Shown one piece after another: positions 1 to 5,185 of a DNA stretch of 5,185 nt. The translations under genes were made by a program, and so were the position numbers. Under the pieces are notes generated by a model. That model was given only the letters and a program-made list of their open reading frames with translations. It did not search any database and had not been told where the DNA came from. The DNA is taken from assembly GCA_026992215.1 (NCBI GenBank), contig JALXAI010000348.1, positions 1-5,185 of the forward strand, given 5' to 3'. Origin of the DNA: Desulfobacterales bacterium. GTDB lineage: Bacteria; Desulfobacterota; Syntrophobacteria; B119-G9. Numbering within the stretch: position 1 is the first letter of the stretch; the number at the start of each line of letters is the position of its first letter.

Positions 1-2289
1 CCTCGACGCCCATTTTCCGTCAGACGTCAGTTCGCCGTTATCGGAAACGTATCCTTCCGCCTTCAAAAATTCCAGGTGCCTCTGGAACTCCCTCCAGAGT
101 TGATACTGTATGGCATGGAGTTGCCTTTCGTACCTCATAGATTTCTTGATAAGCTTCCTGAACCTGGAACGCTTGCCTTCAATACAGGTCGGTTTCAGGT
201 TACACTTAAAACAGGGCAATCTCTCCAGCAATTGCCTGATCTGTTCCGACTTTTCGTTGAGCTCTTGCCATTTTTTACCCGTTTCGTCAGGTTCAAGGTC
301 TTCGACATCCAGAAAAGACGCCGTATTGCAAACATCTTTTACTTTTTTGACCCATTGCTCGGGGAATTTTCTTCCTGAATCTTCGGGAAGATCAACCACG
401 GTATCCAGGATTTCGGTAACCTTTTCAAGCCTCACCCAGTATTGCCTGACTTTGCTGCTTTTGCCTTCAAGAATCGGCGTAAGTCGCCAGCATCTTACAC
501 CTTTTCGCCCACGGACAACTTCCTTTTCCAGTGTTATAAAAACATCGCGTTTCGCGGTGCGGAACACTGCGCCCGGCTTCATGTAAGGTTCCAGGGCAAG
601 CAGCCTTGCTTCCCTGGCAATCTCCGCCCTTATCACGTCGTAATCGGATAGAGTGTTTCCGTACTTGCCCCTTAAAAGTATAAGCTCGTCAAAATTCCCG
701 CAACGGGCATCGGCGAGGAATGTTTCAATCTTTTTGCGAACCCTGTCTCTTTTTTCAAGAAGATCGCCTTGTGATTCGATGCTCTGGTAAGTGGCCAGCG
801 AATTTGCGAACACTTCCATGACTTCCGCGGGCTTGTGGGACAAAAGAAGGTTCAATACCATGCTGAAATTAACCTTGATCTGGCTCTCTACCGAGCCAGG
901 AGGTGATTTCAGAAGGTTATGTATCACTTCCGGCCGTTGATAGGGACCGGGATAAAGAAGCACAAATCCTATCTTGTCCATTCCCCTGCGCCCGGCCCTT
1001 CCGGTCATCTGCAATAGCTCTGTGGAAGTGAGTTCCACGAAACCCTCACCGTTAAACCTGTCGCTCTGAAACAAGACAACGGTTCTGGCAGGAAAATTAA
1101 CCCCCGCTGCCACGGTGGAAGTGGAAAATATTGCCTTGAGATATCCTTTTTTCATCATCGTTTCAAGGAGAACCTTCCATATCGGAAGCTGTCCTCCATG
1201 GTGAGCCCCCACCCTGGCTTCCACCAGGGCCTGCAGTTGCCTGTGGGTTTTCAGAAAGGGCTTTTTTTCAAGGAAGTCAAGAAGCTCGGAGCTGAATCCG
1301 TAATCCATTTCGGTCTTTTGGAGGTCGCCTTTCCTGAGAGCCCACAAACATTGATCCACTGCCCGGTCACAATCATTTCGCGATTTAAAGAAAAATATAG
1401 CCGGTAAAAGATTGGCCTGTTCCAGGTAATCAAGGATCTGAACCACGGATGGAAAGGAAGCCCTTTGCCTCTTTTTTTTGTAATACCTGGAAGACTTCTT
1501 CAACACTACGGGCAAAACTCCCTTTCTGCCACTGAGGGGATAGAGTTCCCCTTCCGGGAAGAGAAAAAGCGGATAGATCGGCACCGGCCGTTCGTCCACC
1601 GAAACCACATCACATGTGACATTCCTTAACCAGGTCAACCAACCCGCAATCTGCCGGGCATTGTGAATCGTGGCCGAAAGAAGCAGCAATCGGACACGCG
1701 CGGGAAGATAGATGAGCACTTCTTCCCAGACCACCCCCCGTTCCTCGTCGCCGATGTAATGTGCTTCATCAAGCACCACGAGATCAACCGGGAGATCTTC
1801 CCCCTCTGACATTGCGTCATAAAGCTGGTTGCGCAAGATCTCCGTTGTGCCCACTATTATAGGAGCATTAGGGTTTTCTTTCCGATCACCGGTAAGGATT
1901 CCGAGGTTCTCAGCCCCGAATATCTTGCCAAATTCGGAGTAAATGGAATTGGACAAGGCCTTTAACGGGCAGGCATACCAGCAACGACCACCCGTCCTGA
2001 AGACTCTATCGATCGCTTTCTCTGCTATCCACGTTTTTCCCGCCCCGGTGGGAGCAGTGACGATAACATCCTTGCTTTCCAGCAATGAAATCGCTTCAAG
2101 CTGAAACTTATCGGGTCGAAATTCGGATGCCTCGGGGATGCCAATCTGTTCCAGGACGGAGGTTAAATGGTCGGCAATTTTTAAGCTCTTTTTTTCTTTG
2201 GCCTGGTTATTTAAAATCTTTCTCTGGTTGCGGTTTATCCGTTCATTATTTTTTAACGAGGTTCTCGTAATATCGTACTCCCCTTTCAT
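1..2289 (-). CDS. Ski2-like DEAH-box RNA helicase (partial, C-terminus beyond the left edge)
   Basis: Superfamily 2 helicase of the Ski2/Mtr4 class, expected to use ATP to unwind or remodel RNA in the cytoplasm. I translated 763 codons from the minus strand with no stop. Motifs in order: Q-like FRPDKFQ (57-63), Walker A APTGAGKT (79-86), motif Ia CPLKALSN (107-114), Ib TTEILR (148-153), DEAH (174-177) followed by YIGDEERG, SAT (205-207), FFFKSR (299-304), HHGGQLP (363-369), STSTVAAGVNFP (389-400) and motif VI QMTGRAGRRG (427-436). The DEAH-to-SAT block and the VAAGVNFP and TGRAGRRGMD blocks are typical of Ski2 rather than RecQ or DEAD proteins. The helical C-terminal part contains CxxCxxxxxC (Cys693, 696, 702) and ends on a winged-helix/DSHCT-like segment (ELTSDGKWASR). 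The stop codon is not in the window. The ATG is the only ATG after an in-frame TAG at 2313-2311, but it lacks a good Shine-Dalgarno sequence. Its exact biological substrate is unknown. Confidence 0.93.
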   Translation of the reverse strand, partial: MKGEYDITRTSLKNNERINRNQRKILNNQAKEKKSLKIADHLTSVLEQIGIPEASEFRPDKFQLEAISLLESKDVIVTAPTGAGKTWIAEKAIDRVFRTGGRCWYACPLKALSNSIYSEFGKIFGAENLGILTGDRKENPNAPIIVGTTEILRNQLYDAMSEGEDLPVDLVVLDEAHYIGDEERGVVWEEVLIYLPARVRLLLLSATIHNARQIAGWLTWLRNVTCDVVSVDERPVPIYPLFLFPEGELYPLSGRKGVLPVVLKKSSRYYKKKRQRASFPSVVQILDYLEQANLLPAIFFFKSRNDCDRAVDQCLWALRKGDLQKTEMDYGFSSELLDFLEKKPFLKTHRQLQALVEARVGAHHGGQLPIWKVLLETMMKKGYLKAIFSTSTVAAGVNFPARTVVLFQSDRFNGEGFVELTSTELLQMTGRAGRRGMDKIGFVLLYPGPYQRPEVIHNLLKSPPGSVESQIKVNFSMVLNLLLSHKPAEVMEVFANSLATYQSIESQGDLLEKRDRVRKKIETFLADARCGNFDELILLRGKYGNTLSDYDVIRAEIAREARLLALEPYMKPGAVFRTAKRDVFITLEKEVVRGRKGVRCWRLTPILEGKSSKVRQYWVRLEKVTEILDTVVDLPEDSGRKFPEQWVKKVKDVCNTASFLDVEDLEPDETGKKWQELNEKSEQIRQLLERLPCFKCNLKPTCIEGKRSRFRKLIKKSMRYERQLHAIQYQLWREFQRHLEFLKAEGYVSDNGELTSDGKWASR

Positions 2290-2321
2290 TTCACTAAATA
2301 TTTTTGTTAGCTATCCGTTTT

Positions 2322-2334
2322 TTTCTTTAAGAAA
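2322..2334. repeat. Short inverted repeat in the helicase leader
   Basis: TTTCTT and AAGAAA flank one central base, forming a 13-bp dyad just downstream of the predicted helicase transcription start. It could be an operator half-site pair. The surrounding sequence is very AT-rich, so a chance dyad is quite possible. Confidence 0.15.
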
Positions 2335-2343
2335 TTACAGTCA

Positions 2344-2372
2344 ATTTTAACAGAACAACCAGGATTTGTACA
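2344..2372 (-). promoter_or_regulatory. Candidate sigma-70-type promoter for the helicase gene
   Basis: On the minus strand, TGTACA (2372-2367, four of six matches to TTGACA) is followed after exactly 17 bp by TAAAAT (2349-2344, five of six matches to TATAAT). A TG one base upstream of the -10 makes it an extended -10 element. Transcription would start near 2337, giving a leader of about 48 nt before the helicase ATG. Prediction by eye only. Confidence 0.45.
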
Positions 2373-2397
2373 TAGAACTGCAAGATTATGGTATAAG
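2366..2397 (+). promoter_or_regulatory. Candidate extended -10 promoter for the thioesterase gene
   Basis: TGGTATAAG at 2389-2397 matches the extended -10 pattern TGnTATAAT with one mismatch. The upstream TTGTAC/TGTACA at 2366-2372 is a possible -35, but the spacer of 19-20 bp is longer than ideal, so the extended -10 would have to carry most of the recognition. The predicted start near 2404 leaves a leader of about 40 nt before the thioesterase ATG. Confidence 0.42.
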
Positions 2398-2431
2398 TCC
2401 TGTTTTCCAGGCATCGTCAAGCAAGGAATCC

Positions 2432-2437
2432 AGGGAG
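2432..2437 (+). promoter_or_regulatory. Ribosome binding site fixing the thioesterase start
   Basis: AGGGAG lies six bases upstream of the ATG at 2444, which is near-ideal spacing. This supports that ATG over the in-frame TTG at 2366, which sits inside the predicted promoter and would add 26 residues without family similarity. Confidence 0.75.
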
Positions 2438-2443
2438 CGAAAA

Positions 2444-2875
2444 ATGAATGATATCGGCAGAAAACACTATTTTAACTACCGGATACCCCTTTATGAAATC
2501 GACCTGGGCAACGCCCTTTACCACGGTAATTATTTCCACCTCTTCGAACTGGCCAGGGATGACTTCTGGAGAACCATCGGGTTTCCGTATGCGGAAATTA
2601 TGGCCAACAGAATGCACCTTACCATCGTGGAAAGCCATTGCAAGTACAGAAAACCCTTGCGGTATGACGAAGTGGTACAAGTAGTTACCGGGGTGAAAAA
2701 AATAGGCAGCAGAAGTCTCGTTCTTCACCAGCGTATCTTCAGAGACGGGGGAAGAGAGCTCTGTACAGAAGCCACCATAAGCATGGTATGCGTGACTTTC
2801 GAGGGAAAACCGGTCAGGTTGCCAGAAGACTTTCGCCGGCACCTGGAAAAATGGGTCGAGGAAGAAAAACAATAA
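2444..2875 (+). CDS. Hot-dog-fold acyl-CoA thioesterase (YbgC/4HBT family)
   Basis: A 143-residue protein with the single hot-dog domain typical of small YbgC/4-hydroxybenzoyl-CoA thioesterases (usual length about 130-150). The signature near the N-terminus is YEID (17-20) followed by LYHGNYFHLFELAR (25-38). Asp20 aligns with the expected catalytic Asp, and His27, Asn29, Tyr30, Glu35 and Arg38 match the family helix pattern. Downstream, YRKPLRYDEVVQV (68-80), KKIGSRS (85-91) and VCVTFEGKPVRLPEDF (115-130) are the usual strand and C-terminal features. It has no signal peptide or membrane segment, so it is probably cytosolic, hydrolysing an acyl-CoA or acyl thioester. The substrate cannot be told from sequence. 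It stands alone, divergent from the helicase and convergent with PAC2, with no Tol-Pal genes nearby, so a Tol-linked role is not indicated. Confidence 0.9.
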   Translation: MNDIGRKHYFNYRIPLYEIDLGNALYHGNYFHLFELARDDFWRTIGFPYAEIMANRMHLTIVESHCKYRKPLRYDEVVQVVTGVKKIGSRSLVLHQRIFRDGGRELCTEATISMVCVTFEGKPVRLPEDFRRHLEKWVEEEKQ

Positions 2876-2930
2876 CACGGCTCCTCATGGCGTGGGTCGG
2901 TATGAAATGCAGAAGCGTCAAAATTTTTCC

Positions 2931-2948
2931 GGCCCGGCTGCGGGTTTT
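2931..2948 (+). terminator. Weak candidate terminator for the thioesterase gene
   Basis: CCCG (2933-2936) and CGGG (2941-2944) form a four-base GC stem with a GCTG loop, extendable by two G-U pairs, followed directly by TTTT. It lies 55-70 nt after the thioesterase stop. The stem is short for an efficient intrinsic terminator, so this is tentative. Confidence 0.3.
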
Positions 2949-2999
2949 AAGGTACCATTAAGTAAGTTCAGCAGCAGTTCCGGGGACCGATTCCCATTC

Positions 3000-3027
3000 A
3001 AAAACAGGTCCGGAAAGGCATTTCCGG
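3000..3027 (-). terminator. Intrinsic terminator downstream of PAC2
   Basis: On the minus strand, CCGGAAA (3027-3021) and TTTCCGG (3016-3010) form a perfect 7-bp stem with a TGCC loop. A run of five T (3004-3000) follows five bases later. It lies about 95 nt after the PAC2 stop, in the convergent gap, so it would end the LysR/PAC2 transcripts. The gap between stem and T run makes it less than ideal. Confidence 0.5.
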
Positions 3028-3121
3028 GAGATGTCCGCAGGCAATCGTTCGCTTCACCGTTGCCGCCGCCAGTCATCACGATAAAATCCGCATCTCGGAC
3101 CTATTGGTGGGAAACATCAGC

Positions 3122-3982
3122 TCAGGATTCGTCTTTTTTCTTCAGGAACTCGTCCAGCTGAATTACCTTGGCTCCCTGAATATCCCCTGGAGGACTGAAC
3201 GGCTCGGTGCCGGTCATTCTGCTTATCTCTCTAATCTGTTGCCTAAGCTTTTCGTTTTTCTCCACCAGGCTGTTTATCTGCTTTTCAAGGGACTCCCAGG
3301 CCGCACGAAGTTCAAAGGTTTCGAGCGCAAGGCCTGAAATTTCCGCGATTGTCTCTATTACCCTGGAACAGAGCTTGTAATTTGTTCCGTGAATGTAAAA
3401 AGGTGCATGAGCCCAGAGCCCAAGCGCTGCCATGCCACGATTTTCCGCCTCGGAAACAAGGAGCAACGACATGGAAGCCTGCGACGAGTATTCCAGGAAC
3501 GAAAGTCCCAGTTCCCTCGCAATATTCATCGCCGTTGTGTTAGAAACAACGGCCGAAACTTTTTCCTCGTAGTGAAGAACCTGGTCATAACCACTTCCAA
3601 TGGTAATAATCAACGATACATTGTTTTCTTCGGCAAAATCGAGGAATGCTTGCAGGTAATGGCTCCACCTGAAATGAGGTTCTTCTCCCGTGAAAATAAT
3701 CAAGTCGGACCCTTCTCCGCCTGTCTCGTGGACATGAAACCTTCCCTGAGGTTTTGTTATCGACACAACCTGGCCACCCTGGATTTCAACCATTGGCCTG
3801 CTTGCTTCAAAATTGAAAAAAGGATCCGGGTCTATCTCGGCAAAAATCGGCGCATTTAGTTTCTGATTAAGATAAGAAACACTCCTTGTTACAACGTCCC
3901 CTGCATTTGCCCAGCCGTTAAAACCGGCAACAAGTATGGGATTGTCAAGTTCTGGTCTCTTGAAGTACTTTACGTAGCTCAT
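3122..3982 (-). CDS. PAC2-family protein (proteasome assembly chaperone 2-like)
   Basis: A 286-residue protein with the PAC2 fold seen in eukaryotic proteasome assembly chaperones and in archaeal and bacterial homologues of mostly unknown role. Recognisable blocks are PILVAGFNGWANAGD (15-29), DPDPFFNF...RPMV (51-65), LIIFTGEEPHFRW (94-106), a central IITIGSGYDQV segment (125-135) and GLWAHAPFYIHGTNYK (188-203). Residues 224-256 are charged with regular hydrophobics (ESLEKQINSLVEKNEKL) and should form a coiled coil, suggesting oligomerisation. No signal peptide or membrane helix is seen, so it should be cytosolic. The only usable start is this ATG, because a TAA lies two codons upstream. AAGG is just one base from the ATG, so the ribosome binding site is poorly spaced. 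No proteasome gene is visible nearby, so a chaperone role is not supported by context. Confidence 0.88.
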   Translation of the reverse strand: MSYVKYFKRPELDNPILVAGFNGWANAGDVVTRSVSYLNQKLNAPIFAEIDPDPFFNFEASRPMVEIQGGQVVSITKPQGRFHVHETGGEGSDLIIFTGEEPHFRWSHYLQAFLDFAEENNVSLIITIGSGYDQVLHYEEKVSAVVSNTTAMNIARELGLSFLEYSSQASMSLLLVSEAENRGMAALGLWAHAPFYIHGTNYKLCSRVIETIAEISGLALETFELRAAWESLEKQINSLVEKNEKLRQQIREISRMTGTEPFSPPGDIQGAKVIQLDEFLKKKDES

Positions 3983-4039
3983 ACCTTAGTGTGTTTCCCG
4001 GTCAGTGGTTCAGAATCTTTCACTCGTACCAGTAAGTTT

Positions 4040-4069
4040 ATCATACAGGATTAATGAATGTACCTGCAA
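4040..4069 (-). promoter_or_regulatory. Candidate promoter for the PAC2 gene
   Basis: On the minus strand, TTGCAG (4069-4064, three of six matches to TTGACA) is separated by 18 bp from TATGAT (4045-4040, five of six matches to TATAAT). It sits entirely in the 90-bp LysR-PAC2 gap and gives a leader of about 50 nt. The absence of a terminator hairpin after LysR means read-through from LysR is also possible. Confidence 0.38.
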
Positions 4070-4072
4070 ATA

Positions 4073-4999
4073 TTAAACTCGATCTTTTTGTAAAGATTCA
4101 TCCCTGCTCCATTTCTTCAGCTCATTAACAAAGGCTCTATAAACCATCGACTTCGTCCTCTTTTTTTCCTCCACGAGATAAAAACACCTTCTCATCTTGA
4201 CATCTTCAAAGGTTACCACTTCAAGGCTTCCGCAACTTATGTCATCTTCGATAGCCCGCCTTGAGAGAATCGACACACCTACCCTGGCCTTAATGGCATG
4301 GCGAACGGCTTCAGTACTGCCTACTTCCAAGACAGTCTTCATCTCGCCGGGGTCAATACCATGGTCTTTTAAGTATTTTTCCACGAATTTCCTGGTACCC
4401 GAGCCGTATTCCCTGTTCACGTACTCGTATTTCATGATGTCATGAAAACTTACTCGCTCTTTCTCCAGCAATTCATGACCGGGATAAACGGCCAGGACAA
4501 GTTCATCGTTAAGAATTCTTTCGAAGGAAACCCTGTTATTTGAAAAAATTGCCCCCACAACCCCCACATCCAGTTTCCCGGCAGCAACCTTATTGACAAC
4601 GCTTCGGGAATCAGCTGTGTGAAGATTGATTTCGGCTTGCGGATACATCTTGATAAAAGCACCAATGAAGTAGGGGACGATAAACGTTCCCGGAATGGTG
4701 CTACACCCCACCTTGAGCCTCCCCGAAACCCTGCCCCCGTATTCTCTCACCGCTGAAATAGCCCTGTCCCTGAGAGCCAGTAACTCCCTGGCATATTCGT
4801 AAAGAATTTCTCCGGCCGGGGTGGGTTGAACGGTCTTCCCGAGGCGATCCAACAGTTTTTCTCCCAGAAACTGCTCCAGCAGACGAATATGCTCGCTTAC
4901 CGTCGGTTGAGAAAGGTACACCTCTTCCGCTGCCCTGGAAAAGCTTTTCATTTCAACAACCTTGCAAAAAACTTCCAGCCTTTTCAGATCCATAATCAT
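4073..4999 (-). CDS. LysR-type transcriptional regulator (CysL/YeiE or selenium-metabolism-like subgroup)
   Basis: A 308-residue LysR-family regulator of normal length. A winged helix-turn-helix occupies residues 3-62, with the classic SFSRAAEEVYLSQPTVSEHI segment (19-38), and is followed by a dimerisation linker helix (63-90). The effector domain (93-296) starts LKVGCSTIPG (95-104). It contains REYGSGTR (196-203) and VGSTEAVRHAIKARVGVSILSRRA (226-249), which recall the CysL/YeiE group and the LysR subgroup linked to selenium metabolism in anaerobes; the latter assignment is from memory and unproven. A second ATG at 4993 gives MDLKRLEVF, the commoner family start, with a weak GGA five bases ahead, so the true protein may be 306 residues. 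It is divergent from a possible gene at the right edge, the usual arrangement for a LysR regulator and its target. The inducer is unknown. Confidence 0.93.
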   Translation of the reverse strand: MIMDLKRLEVFCKVVEMKSFSRAAEEVYLSQPTVSEHIRLLEQFLGEKLLDRLGKTVQPTPAGEILYEYARELLALRDRAISAVREYGGRVSGRLKVGCSTIPGTFIVPYFIGAFIKMYPQAEINLHTADSRSVVNKVAAGKLDVGVVGAIFSNNRVSFERILNDELVLAVYPGHELLEKERVSFHDIMKYEYVNREYGSGTRKFVEKYLKDHGIDPGEMKTVLEVGSTEAVRHAIKARVGVSILSRRAIEDDISCGSLEVVTFEDVKMRRCFYLVEEKKRTKSMVYRAFVNELKKWSRDESLQKDRV

Positions 5000-5002
5000 C
5001 CG

Positions 5003-5012
5003 TTTTGCAAAA
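5003..5012. repeat. Perfect palindrome TTTTGCAAAA just upstream of the LysR start
   Basis: A 10-bp perfect palindrome ends three bases from the upstream LysR ATG, where a ribosome binding site would normally lie. It could be an operator for autoregulation or simply AT-rich sequence. It explains why no Shine-Dalgarno sequence is seen for the first ATG. Confidence 0.25.
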
Positions 5013-5033
5013 AAGAAGTATCTTATTCATCTC

Positions 5034-5042
5034 ATTATCATA
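5034..5042 (-). promoter_or_regulatory. Possible -10 region of the LysR promoter
   Basis: The minus strand reads TATGATAAT, which contains two overlapping -10-like hexamers (TATGAT at 5042-5037 and GATAAT at 5039-5034). No acceptable -35 is found 16-18 bp upstream. Transcription would begin near 5030, leaving a leader of about 30 nt. Confidence 0.25.
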
Positions 5043-5079
5043 GTATGCCACCAAATCTGTTATTTCCGGGAATTTTCCC

Positions 5080-5109
5080 TTGACATTACCACGTCAAATG
5101 CCGTATGGA
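5080..5109 (+). promoter_or_regulatory. Rightward promoter with perfect -35 inside an inverted repeat
   Basis: A consensus TTGACA (5080-5085) is followed after 18 bp by TATGGA (5104-5109), a poor -10. The -35 forms the left arm of the inverted repeat TTGAC-N8-GTCAA (5080-5097). A strong -35 with a weak -10 overlapped by a dyad would fit a regulated promoter reading out of the window to the right. Confidence 0.35.
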
Positions 5110-5132
5110 TGTTTTGTGAAAATTTTATTTAG

Positions 5133-5145
5133 TAAGTGCCTCTTA
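5133..5145. promoter_or_regulatory. Candidate LysR-type binding box (T-N11-A)
   Basis: TAAG-TGCCT-CTTA has the T-N11-A spacing and interrupted dyad typical of LysR regulator sites, and it lies in the divergent control region. Such short sites are common by chance, and it would be downstream of the predicted rightward start, so a repressing role would be implied. Confidence 0.2.
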
Positions 5146-5166
5146 TCAATTCTCGTAAACTCCCTT

Positions 5167-5185
5167 GGAAGGTTTCTGGTAAATG
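5167..5185 (+). promoter_or_regulatory. Ribosome binding site and ATG of a possible divergent gene at the right edge
   Basis: GGAAGG (5167-5172) lies ten bases before an ATG formed by the last three bases of the window (5183-5185). The spacing is slightly long but workable. With the rightward promoter candidate at 5080-5109 and the divergent LysR gene, this may be the start of the LysR target gene. Nothing of the coding sequence is visible. Confidence 0.35.

Larger units (their letters stand above)
2918..3079 (-). other. Open stretch in the PAC2 frame beyond its stop; possible gene remnant
   Basis: In the same reading frame as the PAC2 gene, after its TGA, come six codons, a TAG, and then 60 open codons to a TGA at 2920-2918. 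A GTG at 3079 or ATG at 3076 could start a product of about 53 residues. The stretch includes ADFIVMTGGGNGEANDCL and a leucine-rich part (SPELLLNLLNG). I do not recognise a family. A loose likeness of the Gly-rich part to tails of HAD phosphatases is speculation. There is no convincing ribosome binding site, and a good terminator hairpin lies inside it, so it is probably untranslated or a decayed fragment. Confidence 0.15.

Noticed and set aside
110..586. 158-codon plus-strand open frame, and smaller ones between 76 and 2270
   Set aside because: They lie antisense to the helicase, whose minus-strand frame shows all family motifs, and their translations show no recognisable domain.
2366..2443. 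TTG start extending the thioesterase by 26 residues
   Set aside because: The extension overlaps the predicted promoter, lacks a ribosome binding site, and adds sequence before the normal family N-terminus.
2417..2878. 153-codon minus-strand open frame opposite the thioesterase
   Set aside because: It mirrors the thioesterase gene, which has the clear hot-dog motif and a good ribosome binding site; the antisense product shows no family features.
3101..3124. Recoded stops (selenocysteine at TGA or pyrrolysine at TAG) joining PAC2 to the downstream open stretch
   Set aside because: Two different stops would have to be read through within eight codons, PAC2 already ends at a natural length after its coiled coil, and a terminator hairpin lies in the extension.
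2892..3161. 89-codon plus-strand open frame in the convergent gap
   Set aside because: It overlaps the end of PAC2, has low-complexity Ser/Phe-rich composition, no good ribosome binding site and no recognisable domain.
3389..3859. 156-codon plus-strand open frame opposite PAC2
   Set aside because: It is antisense to the well-supported PAC2 coding frame and has no protein-family features.
3983..4072. Terminator hairpin between LysR and PAC2
   Set aside because: Only 4-bp stems with long loops (for example CAGG/CCTG) and no T run are present.
5037..5050. Sigma-54 promoter suggested by TGGCAT on the minus strand upstream of LysR
   Set aside because: The required GC of the -12 element is absent at the right spacing; the sequence reads GATAA instead.

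Overview
The window is an ordinary-looking stretch of bacterial chromosome of moderate GC content. It holds four protein genes: three on the minus strand and one on the plus strand. No RNA gene, insertion sequence, CRISPR array or phage gene was seen. The gene set (a bacterial Ski2-like helicase, a PAC2-family protein, a hot-dog thioesterase, and a LysR regulator of the CysL/YeiE or 'selenium-metabolism' type) suggests an anaerobe such as a Peptococcaceae-like clostridium or a sulfate-reducer-like deltaproteobacterium. This is an inference from family recall, not a phylogenetic result.

Left part (1-2289, minus): a DEAH-box RNA helicase of the Ski2/Mtr4 class that runs off the left edge. 763 codons are visible without a stop, and all the main helicase motifs are intact. 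It is divergent from the next gene, with a 154-bp intergenic region (2290-2443). That region carries two plausible back-to-back promoters built around one TGTACA palindrome.

Middle (2444-2875, plus): a 143-residue hot-dog-fold acyl-CoA thioesterase (YbgC/4HBT type) with a clear ribosome binding site. It converges on a PAC2-family gene (3122-3982, minus). The 246-bp gap between them holds a weak plus-strand hairpin, a good minus-strand intrinsic terminator, and a 60-codon open stretch in the PAC2 frame beyond its stop codon.

Right part: a LysR-type regulator (4073-4999, minus) lies 90 bp upstream of PAC2 and has the same orientation. A separate promoter probably serves PAC2. The last 186 bp hold several regulator-like dyads, a perfect -35 box facing right, and a GGAAGG ribosome binding site followed by ATG at the very last three bases. 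This suggests a divergent gene, possibly the LysR target, that starts at the window edge.

The genes do not form an obvious single pathway. They look like housekeeping and regulatory neighbours, with no evidence of a novel multi-gene system. The points most worth following are the right-edge divergent gene and its control region, the shared promoter region, the helicase start, and the open frame after PAC2.
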